Positions 17,871 through 28,327 of a DNA stretch of 47,716 bases are shown piece by piece (the first letter of the stretch is position 1; each line of letters opens with the position of its first letter). Made by a program: the position numbers and the translations under genes. The notes beneath the pieces were generated by a model. It was given only the letters and a program-made list of their open reading frames with translations. It made no database searches and was not told the DNA's origin. Origin of the DNA: Kofleriaceae bacterium (GTDB lineage Bacteria; Myxococcota_A; Polyangia; Haliangiales; Haliangiaceae); contig JANXOP010000286.1 in assembly GCA_025357755.1 (NCBI GenBank), forward strand, positions 1 through 47,716, in the 5' to 3' direction.

Positions 17871-18929
17871 CTACGGCGACGGCTGGGCCGGTCCAGGTTT
17901 CGCCGGCCTCACCTTGACGCGTTCTGGAGAGACCTTCACGCCGATGCCGGGCGGCAGGCCTTCCATCGAGAGATCGACCTCGCGCGGCTTGCCATCACCG
18001 CCGGTGATCTTCGCGACCGGCACGATCGCCGCCTTGGCCTTCTCGACCGCGAGCAGCGTACCGGTCAACGTGATTTCGACCTGGGCTGGGGTTGCCTGCC
18101 ACTTCGCGGGATCGATGCCGTCGCCTTTCACGCTGACCGTGAGCCCCGGGAGCCTGCGGGTGACGAGCTCTTCATCGACGGTGACGTGGACGACCACGCC
18201 GGGGCTGCCTTCGATCTCGACGCCATCGGGTGGCACGGCCTCGGTCTCGGCGACGAAGGTTTCGGCGCGCCCGTCGAACGAGAATTCGCGCGTGTGGATC
18301 GAGGAGAGCGCGCGCAACGTGCTCTCGGCGCCGCGAACCCTCATGGTGGCCGGCACGGGCTTGACCTCGCTCACGACGAAGCCATGCTCGGGGCGGCCCG
18401 CGACTTGCGGGCTCACCTCGACGACCTTCTCGATCCGCTTGTCGAACGCGACGTGCACGGTGCGCGGGCTGATCGAGGTGACGTTGAGGCCCGACGGCAG
18501 ATGGATCATGTCGGGCGTGATCACGACGTCGCCTGAGGGCGCGTGCCGGAGGTCGATGTTGATGCGCTCGACCTCGCGCTCGTCGAACTTGCGGAGCCGC
18601 TGCCAAGGCCCCTTGATCGTGACGCGAATCTCGTCGAGCCGCTCCGAGACCAGGACCTTGTCATCTGGCATCGCGTACGACACGCCGACGCGCGCGCTGA
18701 TCTCGCGATCCTTGTCGGTGTTGACCAACAGGAACACCGTCGCCGCGAGCACGAGCGAGAGAAACTTGAGCCCGATGTTGTCGAGGAACGCGCCGCGTAA
18801 CCACCGGCGGACCGAGCCGCGATCGTGCTGGGGCTCGCCGCTTGGCGGCGATGGCGCGTCGAGCGGTGCGCGCGAGGTTCGTGCGGGTGCGCGGCCGAGC
18901 GAGCCGAGGGTTTCACTCCGGGTGCGCAT
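17871..18929 (-). CDS. cdaR: YbbR-domain protein, CdaR-like regulator of diadenylate cyclase
   Basis: A 352-residue protein with a cytoplasmic, Pro-rich N-terminus (about 1-45), one membrane helix (about 52-70, [18 protein letters not shown]) and an external part with several YbbR repeats (patterns such as [60 protein letters not shown]). YbbR proteins encoded next to cdaA are CdaR, which binds CdaA and alters c-di-AMP production. The start ATG overlaps the cdaA stop (TAATG), a sign of coupling, and its stop lies 19 bases before glmM. The long basic/Pro-rich cytoplasmic N-terminus is an addition compared with typical CdaR. The symbol is assigned from gene order plus domain. Confidence 0.88.
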   Translation of the reverse strand: MRTRSETLGSLGRAPARTSRAPLDAPSPPSGEPQHDRGSVRRWLRGAFLDNIGLKFLSLVLAATVFLLVNTDKDREISARVGVSYAMPDDKVLVSERLDEIRVTIKGPWQRLRKFDEREVERINIDLRHAPSGDVVITPDMIHLPSGLNVTSISPRTVHVAFDKRIEKVVEVSPQVAGRPEHGFVVSEVKPVPATMRVRGAESTLRALSSIHTREFSFDGRAETFVAETEAVPPDGVEIEGSPGVVVHVTVDEELVTRRLPGLTVSVKGDGIDPAKWQATPAQVEITLTGTLLAVEKAKAAIVPVAKITGGDGKPREVDLSMEGLPPGIGVKVSPERVKVRPAKPGPAQPSP

Positions 18930-19855
18930 TACGGAGCCTCCACCGAGCCGGACATCGTGGTCGCGATCGCGGTGGCCGAGGGACCCGGACCACTATCGCC
19001 GATACCCATGCTCGCGATCGCCTTGCCCACTTCGGCCGCGGCGGCGGCTTCCTCGGCCATGGTCTCGGCCCGCCCACCTGCGAACAAACCGACGAGCGCA
19101 CGGCGCAGCATCACGGGCTCGAGGTCGCGAGCGATCGATCCTTTGAAGCAGAGCGAGATCTCGCCGCGCTCCTCGGAGACCACCACCACCACCGCATCCG
19201 TATCTTCGGTGATGCCGAGCGCGGCGCGGTGACGCGTCCCGAACTCTGGGCCGAGGTCGGTCGCGCGCGAGAGCGGCAACAGCGCGCGTGCAAGCTCGAT
19301 CCGATGGTTCTTGTTGATCACGACGGCGCCGTCGTGGAGCTCGTTGTCCTTCGCCGGTACGAACAGCGAGACCAACAGCTGGCGCGACAGCGCGGCATCG
19401 ATCCGCGTGGCGTCATCGACGAATTCTTCGAGCGCCGCGTCGCGCTCGAATACGACGATCGCGCCCATCCGCGCGCGTGCGAGCTGTGCACATGCGGCGA
19501 CGACCTCATCCACGGTGTGGGTCGCCTCCTGGCGTCGGCCGAACGGCAAGACGCCCGACCCGATCCGACCGAGCGCACGTCGGATGTCCTGCTGGAAGAC
19601 GACGATGATGAGGATGATGAAATAGCTGATGAAGTTGTCGAGCAACCACGACACGGTCGTGAGTTCGATCCGTTGCGCGACGAAGAACGCCGCGCCGATC
19701 AGCACGATACCGACGATCATCTGGGCGGCGCGCGTGCCGCGGATCGTGAGCAACAGGCGATAGATCAGGTAATAGACCAGCGCGACGTCGACCACCGTGG
19801 TGGCGACGGATGCGACGGTCAGACCGTCGAGGAAGCGTTGGATCGACGCAGCCAT
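18929..19855 (-). CDS. cdaA: Diadenylate cyclase
   Basis: A 308-residue membrane enzyme making c-di-AMP from two ATP. Three N-terminal helices (about 20-38, 45-62, 68-88) precede the DAC domain (about 110-265), which has both signature motifs: DGA at 175-177 (LHDGAVVI) and RHR within GTRHRAALG (206-214). This is the CdaA architecture. The C-terminus (about 265-308) is an Ala/Gly/Ser-rich extension not usual for the family. It lies between folP (36-base gap) and cdaR (overlap). In the same window, a PgpH-like HD protein at 6125-8308 could degrade the product. Confidence 0.95.
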   Translation of the reverse strand: MAASIQRFLDGLTVASVATTVVDVALVYYLIYRLLLTIRGTRAAQMIVGIVLIGAAFFVAQRIELTTVSWLLDNFISYFIILIIVVFQQDIRRALGRIGSGVLPFGRRQEATHTVDEVVAACAQLARARMGAIVVFERDAALEEFVDDATRIDAALSRQLLVSLFVPAKDNELHDGAVVINKNHRIELARALLPLSRATDLGPEFGTRHRAALGITEDTDAVVVVVSEERGEISLCFKGSIARDLEPVMLRRALVGLFAGGRAETMAEEAAAAAEVGKAIASMGIGDSGPGPSATAIATTMSGSVEAP

Positions 19856-19891
19856 ACCGACGAGGCACCCAGAACCTACGAAGCGTGCGCT

Positions 19892-20710
19892 CTAGCTATT
19901 GTTGTACGCGGTCAGTGCCGTGTTCAGCAAGGCAACGTTGTGGACCCGTAACATCTTCGCGCCCGAAGCAATAGCTTCGAAACACGCCTCGACCGTCGCC
20001 TGATCGAGCTCGGCTTCGTTCATCTCGCTGGCCCCACGCCAGCGTCGCAGAAAGCGCTTCCGACTTGGACCGACCATCACCGGTCGACCGACCACCACCT
20101 CGAGGTCACCGGTGTGGCGAAGTAGCTCGATGTTCGTCACCGCGTCTGCGCCCTTACCGAAACCAAGGCCAGGGTCGAGCCACGCGGTCGCTCTCACATG
20201 GGACGGGAACGCTGCGAGCCGCTCGACGAGCTCGTCCGCGACCTCGCGCCACGTGATCGTGCCCTGCTCGGAGGCGAACACCTCGGCCAGCGTTCGGCCG
20301 CGAAGGTGACCACAGATGTAGGTCACGCCTTGAGGGACCGACGCCGCCATCGCGGGATCGAAGAGGCCACCCGAGACATCGTTGATCCATCGCGCGCCCG
20401 CGGCGACCGCGGCGGTCGCGACCACCGCCTTCGTCGTATCGATCGAGACGTTCGCGCCTGCAGCGACGAGCTGCTCGATCACCGGGATGACCCGCGCGAG
20501 CTCGACCTCCGCGGTGATCGGACTGGCCTTGGGGTTCGTCGCCTCGCCGCCGACATCCAGGACATCTGCGCCGTCGCGGAGGAGCTGCAGCCCGTGCGTG
20601 ACAGCGGCCGCGCTGCCGAAGAACCGGCCCCCATCGGAGAAGGAATCGGGCGTGACATTCACCACGCCCATCACGAGCGTGTGTCCTGGTCGGTTCGCGG
20701 CTCCGTTCAC
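19892..20710 (-). CDS. folP: Dihydropteroate synthase
   Basis: A 272-residue TIM-barrel enzyme joining para-aminobenzoate to dihydropterin pyrophosphate in folate synthesis; the target of sulfonamides. Conserved loops are visible: VMGVVNVTPDSFSDGG (13-28), DVGGEATNP, SIDTTKA, INDVSGG, DPGLGFGKG, GPSRKRFL and LRVHNV near the end. The first motif begins 13 residues after the ATG, the usual spacing. It follows the small unknown gene by 9 bases and precedes cdaA. The ftsH-folP-glmM order is shared with E. coli. Another folate gene, folC, lies at 33627-34784. Confidence 0.95.
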   Translation of the reverse strand: MNGAANRPGHTLVMGVVNVTPDSFSDGGRFFGSAAAVTHGLQLLRDGADVLDVGGEATNPKASPITAEVELARVIPVIEQLVAAGANVSIDTTKAVVATAAVAAGARWINDVSGGLFDPAMAASVPQGVTYICGHLRGRTLAEVFASEQGTITWREVADELVERLAAFPSHVRATAWLDPGLGFGKGADAVTNIELLRHTGDLEVVVGRPVMVGPSRKRFLRRWRGASEMNEAELDQATVEACFEAIASGAKMLRVHNVALLNTALTAYNNS

Positions 20711-20719
20711 GTTCGGCTG

Positions 20720-21030
20720 TCAGCCGTACCCGGGCGTCCACGCCTCGGCTTCGAGCTCGGCGTAGCGCTGGTTCGCAAGCGCGATCAGCAGGCGCAGGAC
20801 GTGATCTCGATCAGCGCACCGCAGGTGCCGTGCGCCTGGGACATTGGTCTCGACATTCTGGAGCACGACCAGCTCGCTAGCGAACACGCTCAGCGCGAGC
20901 CCGGTATCATCGACGAGCGCGACCTCGGGGTGCTCTGGATCACCGTACGCCAGCTCGTCGAGCAGCGCCGGAAAGACCTCGACCGCGGGGTCGCGGTCCT
21001 GACCGCCGAAACGGTGCCGGATGAAGAAGC

Positions 21031-21034
<4 letters not shown>
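20720..21034 (-). CDS. Small acidic protein of unknown function between ftsH and folP
   Basis: A 104-residue soluble protein, GTG-started, overlapping the ftsH stop by 4 bases (GTGA) and ending 9 bases before folP, so it is co-translated with two essential genes. It contains two beta-rich hydrophobic stretches ([27 protein letters not shown]) and a helix ([21 protein letters not shown]). No signal peptide or membrane helix is seen. I recognise no family. Its place suggests a role tied to FtsH or to the folate/c-di-AMP genes, but that is only context. Composition matches its neighbours, so it does not look foreign. Confidence 0.75.
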
Positions 21035-22998
<1,964 letters not shown>

Positions 22999-23093
22999 GG
23001 TGATCCGTTTCGACGCTACAGAAGAGCTATCTGCTCCATAGCATGGGGCTTTGATCGTCGCTTGCAAAGGCGAATGTTGTCAAAAACTCCCGC

Positions 23094-24296
23094 CTATTCA
23101 GCCGGGTACGGCCCGAGATCCGGTGCCTCACCGTACGCACTTCCGACATGCTCCGCCCAGACGATCGCGTGATCGGTGGTCCTCACCATCACGTGTGCAC
23201 GCGCGCGGTTTTCGCGCGGGACCTTCAGATCGATGTAGAGGTCAGAGAGCTTGCGTGACCGACCCTTGAGCCGCGCGGGACGCATGCGGTCACCTGCCGC
23301 ATAGAGCCGGATCACGTAGGGCCCGGGCGGCGCGGTGAACGCGTCTCGGGGAGCCGCTGGCTCGTACCGGACATCGAGCCGAGCGTAGCTCCGCACGACT
23401 CGCGCGCCTGGAAGGTCGATCGCGACCTCCCCGTGGTCTGGCAGGAGCACGATCCGATCGATCGCCTCGAGGTGGGCCGCGTCGTAGCCGAGGCTGGCTC
23501 GCTCGAGCGCCAACGCGATCGCGCGCTTGCGCACGGCTGGCGGCTCCTTCGCGAGAGCAGTGCACACGATCGGGAACTGCCCGAACGGCGCGGCATAGGT
23601 GTCGATCACGTGCAGCCACTCGCGACTGGCAGACGCGAGCCGCACGAGCGCATCGTCGATCGCGGGGTTCTCGGCTCGGACCTGCGGTAGGAGACCATCC
23701 CGCACCCGTACCCGCGTGACCGCCGGATCGCGGTTCATCGGGTCGTCCCAGACCGGCAGGTGGCGCGCGCGGACATACGCCTCGGTCTCGGCGCGCGTGA
23801 CATCGAGCAGCGGTCGCACGAACGCGCCGCGCCGCACCGCCATGCCGGCGAGCCCCGCGGGCCCCGTACCTCGCACGATCCTCATCAGGACGGTCTCGGC
23901 TTGATCGCGATGCGTGTGCGCGAGCATCATCGCGGTGAGTCCGAGCTCCTCGATGACGGCCTCGAGCGCGCCATAGCGCGCGGTCCGTGCTGCGGCCTCG
24001 ACCGAAGCCCGGTCCTCGACGATCACCCGCCGGATCACGGGTGTGGCGCCCTGCTGCTTGGCCCAGGTCGCGACGCCATCTGCGACGAACGCGCTCGTCG
24101 GTTGCAGCCCGTGATCGACCGTTACCACGACGGTATGCATGGGACCCGCGACCGCGATCGCGGCATCGGCGAGGGCCATCGAATCGACGCCACCCGAGCA
24201 CGCGACGCCGTACAACCCCGGGCCGACCTCCCCGATCGCAGCGTTGACCGCTGCGCGCAGCGTGCCTACAGCATCACGCTGCCTCGTGGTACCCAT
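23094..24296 (-). CDS. tilS: tRNA(Ile)-lysidine synthetase
   Basis: A 400-residue ATP-dependent enzyme that changes C34 of the CAU-anticodon tRNA(Ile) to lysidine so that it reads AUA. The PP-loop SGGVDS is at 34-39, followed by VTVDHGLQP, the family motif LAHTHRDQAET (about 141-151), and RIVRGTGPAGLAGM. The C-terminal TilS_C-like part includes RLYAAGDRMRPARLKGRSRK and IVWAEHVG. The ATG at 24296 is well placed before the PP-loop. It is the first gene of the minus-strand cluster leading to ftsH, an order also seen in Firmicutes. The upstream neighbour (DUF6178 gene) is divergent, so the cluster promoter should lie in 24297-24345, overlapping the disturbed start of that gene. Confidence 0.95.
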   Translation of the reverse strand: MGTTRQRDAVGTLRAAVNAAIGEVGPGLYGVACSGGVDSMALADAAIAVAGPMHTVVVTVDHGLQPTSAFVADGVATWAKQQGATPVIRRVIVEDRASVEAAARTARYGALEAVIEELGLTAMMLAHTHRDQAETVLMRIVRGTGPAGLAGMAVRRGAFVRPLLDVTRAETEAYVRARHLPVWDDPMNRDPAVTRVRVRDGLLPQVRAENPAIDDALVRLASASREWLHVIDTYAAPFGQFPIVCTALAKEPPAVRKRAIALALERASLGYDAAHLEAIDRIVLLPDHGEVAIDLPGARVVRSYARLDVRYEPAAPRDAFTAPPGPYVIRLYAAGDRMRPARLKGRSRKLSDLYIDLKVPRENRARAHVMVRTTDHAIVWAEHVGSAYGEAPDLGPYPAE

Positions 24297-24342
24297 GGCC
24301 TCCCCGCTGTATATGCCATCTCGTGACGAACCACCGAGCTGA

Positions 24343-25968
24343 CCGCTCGGCCGCCTCCGCTCTCAGCTCGCCCAGCCCCGTGGCTACAAGCGCATCGATG
24401 CGCTGCTCGCGCTCGACGATGCCGCCGGTGCGATCGCCGCACTCGCGCCCAACGAGATCTTCGAGCGCGTCCACGAGGTCGGCTTCGAAGACGCACAGCC
24501 GCTGCTCGAGTACGCGACGCCCGAACAATTTCGCGGCTGCTTCGATCTCGATGTCTGGAATCGCGACGAACCCCAGCTCGCGGCGATGAAGCCGTGGCTC
24601 GCATCGCTGATGGAGACCGGCTTCGAGAAGGTGACCGAGGTGTGGGCCGAGCTCGATGCCGAGTTCCGCGCGCTCGTGCTCCAGAAGCAGACCGTGATCT
24701 GGGATACGACCCAGAACGAAGGTCCCGAGGACGATAACGACGAGCCGATCATGACGACGCCAGATGGCTTCTTCATGCTCCAGCTCAACGGCGACGACGA
24801 CACGTCGCGCATGATCCAGCACCTCGTCGAAGATCTGTATCGCGGCGACGCGGACCTCGCGCGCCACACGATCATGGCGGCGCGCAGCGAGCCCGAAGCG
24901 GATCTACAAGAGCAGAGCTACCGCTGGCGTTCGGGCCGGCTCGCGGATCTCGGCTACGTCGATTTCTACGAGGCACTCGAGCTGTTCCGCCCTCTCCTCC
25001 CCGAACAGGTCGCGATCGGCGAGGACTCGCAGGAGAAGATCGTCGGCAGCGATGATGTCACGCGGTTGCCCGTGGTCGTCGCCGAGGAGGTCCTCGGCCG
25101 CAGCTTCCTCGCGCGCGCGATCGCCGCGATCAGCGAAACGACCGAGGCCGAGCGGCTCGAGACAGCCGTGATGGTGCTCGTCAACAAGGTGCTCGCCGCC
25201 GGGCGCGCCAAGCCGGGGCAGACCGAGGTCGTGCGGCGCGGCGCGCTGTACGCGACCGCGACCCTGTCGCTTGGGCTCGAGACGATCGCGCGCGGTGATC
25301 TCGCGAAGGCAACGCAGGCACTGCAATCGGTCGCGCTCACCCGGCTGTTCCGGGTCGGCTACACGGTGACGCTGCGCCTCGCGAAGCTCGCGACCGCGCT
25401 CGCCCCACGCTCGCTGACCGCGGGTTCGCCCGCCAAGGAGCTGGTCGCCGCGCTGTGCTCGCCGCGCCCGTTGTTCGCGAACGCCGCAGATGTGCCGCCG
25501 ATGCCGGGCATGCGTCCGTTCGAGGCGCAGAGTGATCTGCGTCGCGCGGGCGAGCTTCTCACCGGGCTGACGATCCGGATCGCGCTCGTCGAGGGCTTCG
25601 GGGTCGACGTGCTCGCGATGGGGCAAGCGCCCGAGCCGCGCCCGGAGCTCGACGATCATCTGCGCACGGCGGTCGCGCGCGCGATCGCGGGTGGCGAGCT
25701 CACGAGCAGCGCTCTCTCGCAAGCCGACCTCGGCCGCCTGCGCGCGTGCTTCACCGAGGCCCGGCTCACCCCGGCCGCCCGCCAGCTCGGTCATTCCGCG
25801 ATCGCGACCCGCCTCGGTGCCGCACAGCTCGCCGCGTCTGGCGTGATCTTGGCGAAGCTCGTCGATGGCTGGCTCGACGATCTGGAGCGCATCCTCGGCG
25901 CGGTGCGCGACACCGAGATCGATCCGCGCTTCGTCGAGGGCCTCCTCGTCCAAGTGCAGCGCAGCTGA
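24343..25968 (+). CDS. DUF6178 family protein, start codon unresolved
   Basis: The product reads as DUF6178 over its whole length: N-terminal RGYKRIDALLALDDAAGAI, then EIFERVHEVGFEDAQPLLEY, the ATPEQFRGCFDLDVWNRD segment, RWRSGRLADLGYVDFYEALE, and long helical repeats to the end (about 540 residues). The family is common in Myxococcota and related deltaproteobacteria; its function is unknown and no catalytic site is apparent. Oddly, coding similarity begins at about 24364, but the frame after the TGA at 24340-24342 has no ATG, GTG or TTG until the ATG at 24586, which would remove about 75 conserved residues. An ATG at 24313 is in frame but separated by that TGA; a GTG at 24323 is in another frame. 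Either a CTG start (24403), a point mutation or a frameshift explains this. The coordinates give the open stretch. Confidence 0.75.
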   Translation, partial: PLGRLRSQLAQPRGYKRIDALLALDDAAGAIAALAPNEIFERVHEVGFEDAQPLLEYATPEQFRGCFDLDVWNRDEPQLAAMKPWLASLMETGFEKVTEVWAELDAEFRALVLQKQTVIWDTTQNEGPEDDNDEPIMTTPDGFFMLQLNGDDDTSRMIQHLVEDLYRGDADLARHTIMAARSEPEADLQEQSYRWRSGRLADLGYVDFYEALELFRPLLPEQVAIGEDSQEKIVGSDDVTRLPVVVAEEVLGRSFLARAIAAISETTEAERLETAVMVLVNKVLAAGRAKPGQTEVVRRGALYATATLSLGLETIARGDLAKATQALQSVALTRLFRVGYTVTLRLAKLATALAPRSLTAGSPAKELVAALCSPRPLFANAADVPPMPGMRPFEAQSDLRRAGELLTGLTIRIALVEGFGVDVLAMGQAPEPRPELDDHLRTAVARAIAGGELTSSALSQADLGRLRACFTEARLTPAARQLGHSAIATRLGAAQLAASGVILAKLVDGWLDDLERILGAVRDTEIDPRFVEGLLVQVQRS

Positions 25969-26047
25969 TTTTTAGCGCCGAAACGTGGCGAACAGCCAAG
26001 ATCCCTGACGTCGCGTTCGCACCTCCGGCGTGGTAACGACGTTCGGG

Positions 26048-28324
26048 ATGGCCGACGCGAATCCCCCTCCCTATCGCTCCGGGCTCGCGACTGGAATTGG
26101 CTTGTTCCTCGTCGCGGGAGCCATCCTCGCGATCGTCGATCGGGTGCATGCACACGGTGGCGGCATCGCGCTGTTCGGGCTGTGGGCCCTGCTCGCCTTG
26201 CCGATGGCGATCGGGACCGGACTCGTGCTCGCCGCCGGCAACGCGACGTGGGGCACCGGCTGGGTGCGCGGCCTGTTCGCGCGCCTGCGCGATGATCGCG
26301 ATCTCGACGTCGCCGTCTCCGCGATCCTGATCGCGGCGGTCGTGGTCGGAGCCGTACTCGCACTCGTGGTCGCGAAGGCCTCGGTCCTGCTCGTCGGTGA
26401 TGTCCAGCGCAAGGGCGTCGGCGGGTTGTTGCTAGGCGTGGTCGTCGTCGGCCTCGTGCCGGTGCTCGCGCTCGCCGCGCTGCCGATCTTTCGGGTGGCG
26501 CGCCAGCTCACCGCGATCGTGCCGGCGATCGGGCCGATTCCACGCGTCGTCGTGCTCGTCCTCGGGGCGGTCGTCGCGCTCGTGGCCGCGGGCTACTGGA
26601 TCGTCACCCACCGGCTCGATTACCGCGCCCTCGATCTCGGCATCGCGGTCGCGGTGCTCTTGCCCGTGATCGCACTCGTGCTCGCGATCGTGTTCTACGG
26701 TCCCGCGGCGTCCGTGCGCGAGCGCATCCCTCTGCGTGGCACCGCCGTACTCGTCGGGCTCGTCATCGCCACCGCGCTTCCGGTGGTTGGCCTGCGCGGC
26801 AAGCCGAGCGAAGCCACGGTCGATGCGGTGTACGAGCACTCGTATATCGGCAAGCGCTTGATCGACGTGATGCGGAAGTTCTCCGACGCCGATCACGATG
26901 GGTACTCGGCGTTCTTCGGGGGGCCGGACTGCAACGACCACGATGCGAACATCAATCCGCACGCGACCGACATTCCGGACAACGGCATCGACGAGAACTG
27001 CATGGATGGCGACGCGCACCTCCAGAAGGCGAAGGCGCTGCCGTCGGGTAACCCGCCGCCGGTCACGGCGCAGCCCGCGCAGCCCTCGGTCTCGGGTGGG
27101 CAGAATGTCATCGTGGTATTCGTCGATACGCTCCGCTACGACCACCTCGGCGTCTCCGGTTACAAGCGCGATGGCAAGTCGCTGACGCCGAAGCTCGACG
27201 AGCTCGCGAAGCAGTCCGTCGTGTTCACTCACGCGTACTCCCAAGCGCCGAACACGCCGCGCTCGGTGCCCTCCTTCCTGACGTCGCGCTACCCGTCGCA
27301 GATCAAGGTCGATGATCCGAAGAAGGACTACGCGACGATCGACGACGAAGCAGAGACACTGTTCGAGGTCTTGAAGCCCGCCGGGTTCACTACGATCGGC
27401 GAATCGAGCCACTTCTATTTCTGCGATCACGACAAGTATCCGGATACCTGCAGCGACGTGAAGAACATCGGCGGCAAGCTGATGCACACCAACGTCATCC
27501 AGGGCGCGGACCTCTGGGATAACTCCGAGGCCAAGACGATTCCCGACTCGAACCATGACTCGGCCGGGCCGCGGATCATCAAGAAGACGATCGCCAAGCT
27601 CGACGAGCTCGCGGCGAGCAAGCAGAAGTTCGCGATGATCGTGCACCTGTTCGAGCCGCACTCGACCTACATGGAGCACCCGGGGATGCCGCCGATCACC
27701 GAGCACGGGGATGGCGCGCTGATGCAGAAGTACGACTACGAGGTCGCGTTCGAGGACACCCAGATCGGTGACCTGCTCGCCGCGCTCGACAAGACCGGAC
27801 TCGACAAGACCACGACGATCGTCCTGATGTCGGATCACGGTGAAGCCTTCGGCGTGCACCCGGGCGAGGCGGGCTACTTCCACGGGATGTCGCTGTACAA
27901 CGAGCTGCTCCACATCCCGCTGATGTTCCGGATCCCGGGCACCAAGCCCGCGATGCGCGACGACGTGGTCGAGCTCGTCGACATGGCGCCGACGATCGCC
28001 GCGCTGTTCGGCGTCGCGCCGGGCAAGAGCTGGATGGGGCGCTCGCTGACGCCCGCACTCGCCGGCGAGGCCCTGCCGCCCCTGCCGGCATTCGCCGAGA
28101 TGCTCGAGGCCAACGAGTGGAAGCACGAGGCCAAGTCGATGATCACGGCCGATGCGAAGTCGCACGTGTTCAACAAGCTCAGCGAATCTCGCGTCGAGAT
28201 CTACGACTTGTCGACCGATGCGGACGAGCGCAAGAACCTCTCGGATGCCGCCACGGCCAAGGAGCTCAAGCACCAGCTCGCGCAATGGGTCGAAGGGCCG
28301 CTCGCGAACAAGATCGCGAAGTGA
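26048..28324 (+). CDS. Membrane sulfatase/phosphotransferase-fold enzyme with inserted MopE-type metal-binding motif
   Basis: A 758-residue protein. Six or seven membrane helices fill residues about 12-250. Residues 277-322 contain a MopE-type calcium motif (DADHDGYSAFFGGPDCND, then INPHATDIPDNGIDENC). A Pro-rich linker leads to an alkaline-phosphatase-superfamily sulfatase domain (about 352-745): metal ligands Asp360 (VVFVDTLRYDHLG) and Asp596-His597 (LMSDHGEAFG), His612 (YFHGMSLYNELLHIPL). The nucleophile site reads PNTPRSVPSFLTSRYP: there is no CxPSR or SxPSR, and Thr403 takes the place, as in LtaS/EptA-type phosphotransferases, so formylglycine sulfatase activity is unlikely. Start ATG 26048 was chosen; GTG 26030 is possible. 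It converges with the next gene with 3 bases between stops. Likely acts on an envelope polymer or lipid; substrate unknown. Confidence 0.85.
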   Translation: MADANPPPYRSGLATGIGLFLVAGAILAIVDRVHAHGGGIALFGLWALLALPMAIGTGLVLAAGNATWGTGWVRGLFARLRDDRDLDVAVSAILIAAVVVGAVLALVVAKASVLLVGDVQRKGVGGLLLGVVVVGLVPVLALAALPIFRVARQLTAIVPAIGPIPRVVVLVLGAVVALVAAGYWIVTHRLDYRALDLGIAVAVLLPVIALVLAIVFYGPAASVRERIPLRGTAVLVGLVIATALPVVGLRGKPSEATVDAVYEHSYIGKRLIDVMRKFSDADHDGYSAFFGGPDCNDHDANINPHATDIPDNGIDENCMDGDAHLQKAKALPSGNPPPVTAQPAQPSVSGGQNVIVVFVDTLRYDHLGVSGYKRDGKSLTPKLDELAKQSVVFTHAYSQAPNTPRSVPSFLTSRYPSQIKVDDPKKDYATIDDEAETLFEVLKPAGFTTIGESSHFYFCDHDKYPDTCSDVKNIGGKLMHTNVIQGADLWDNSEAKTIPDSNHDSAGPRIIKKTIAKLDELAASKQKFAMIVHLFEPHSTYMEHPGMPPITEHGDGALMQKYDYEVAFEDTQIGDLLAALDKTGLDKTTTIVLMSDHGEAFGVHPGEAGYFHGMSLYNELLHIPLMFRIPGTKPAMRDDVVELVDMAPTIAALFGVAPGKSWMGRSLTPALAGEALPPLPAFAEMLEANEWKHEAKSMITADAKSHVFNKLSESRVEIYDLSTDADERKNLSDAATAKELKHQLAQWVEGPLANKIAK

Positions 28325-28327
28325 GCG

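Noticed and set aside
26432-28285. 617-codon minus-strand frame opposite the sulfatase-fold gene
   Set aside because: No domain, biased composition; the plus-strand gene carries full motifs.
26048-28324. Formylglycine-dependent sulfatase paired with the SUMF1-fold protein at 45337
   Set aside because: Neither the modifiable Cys/Ser in the enzyme nor the catalytic Cys in the SUMF1-fold protein is present.
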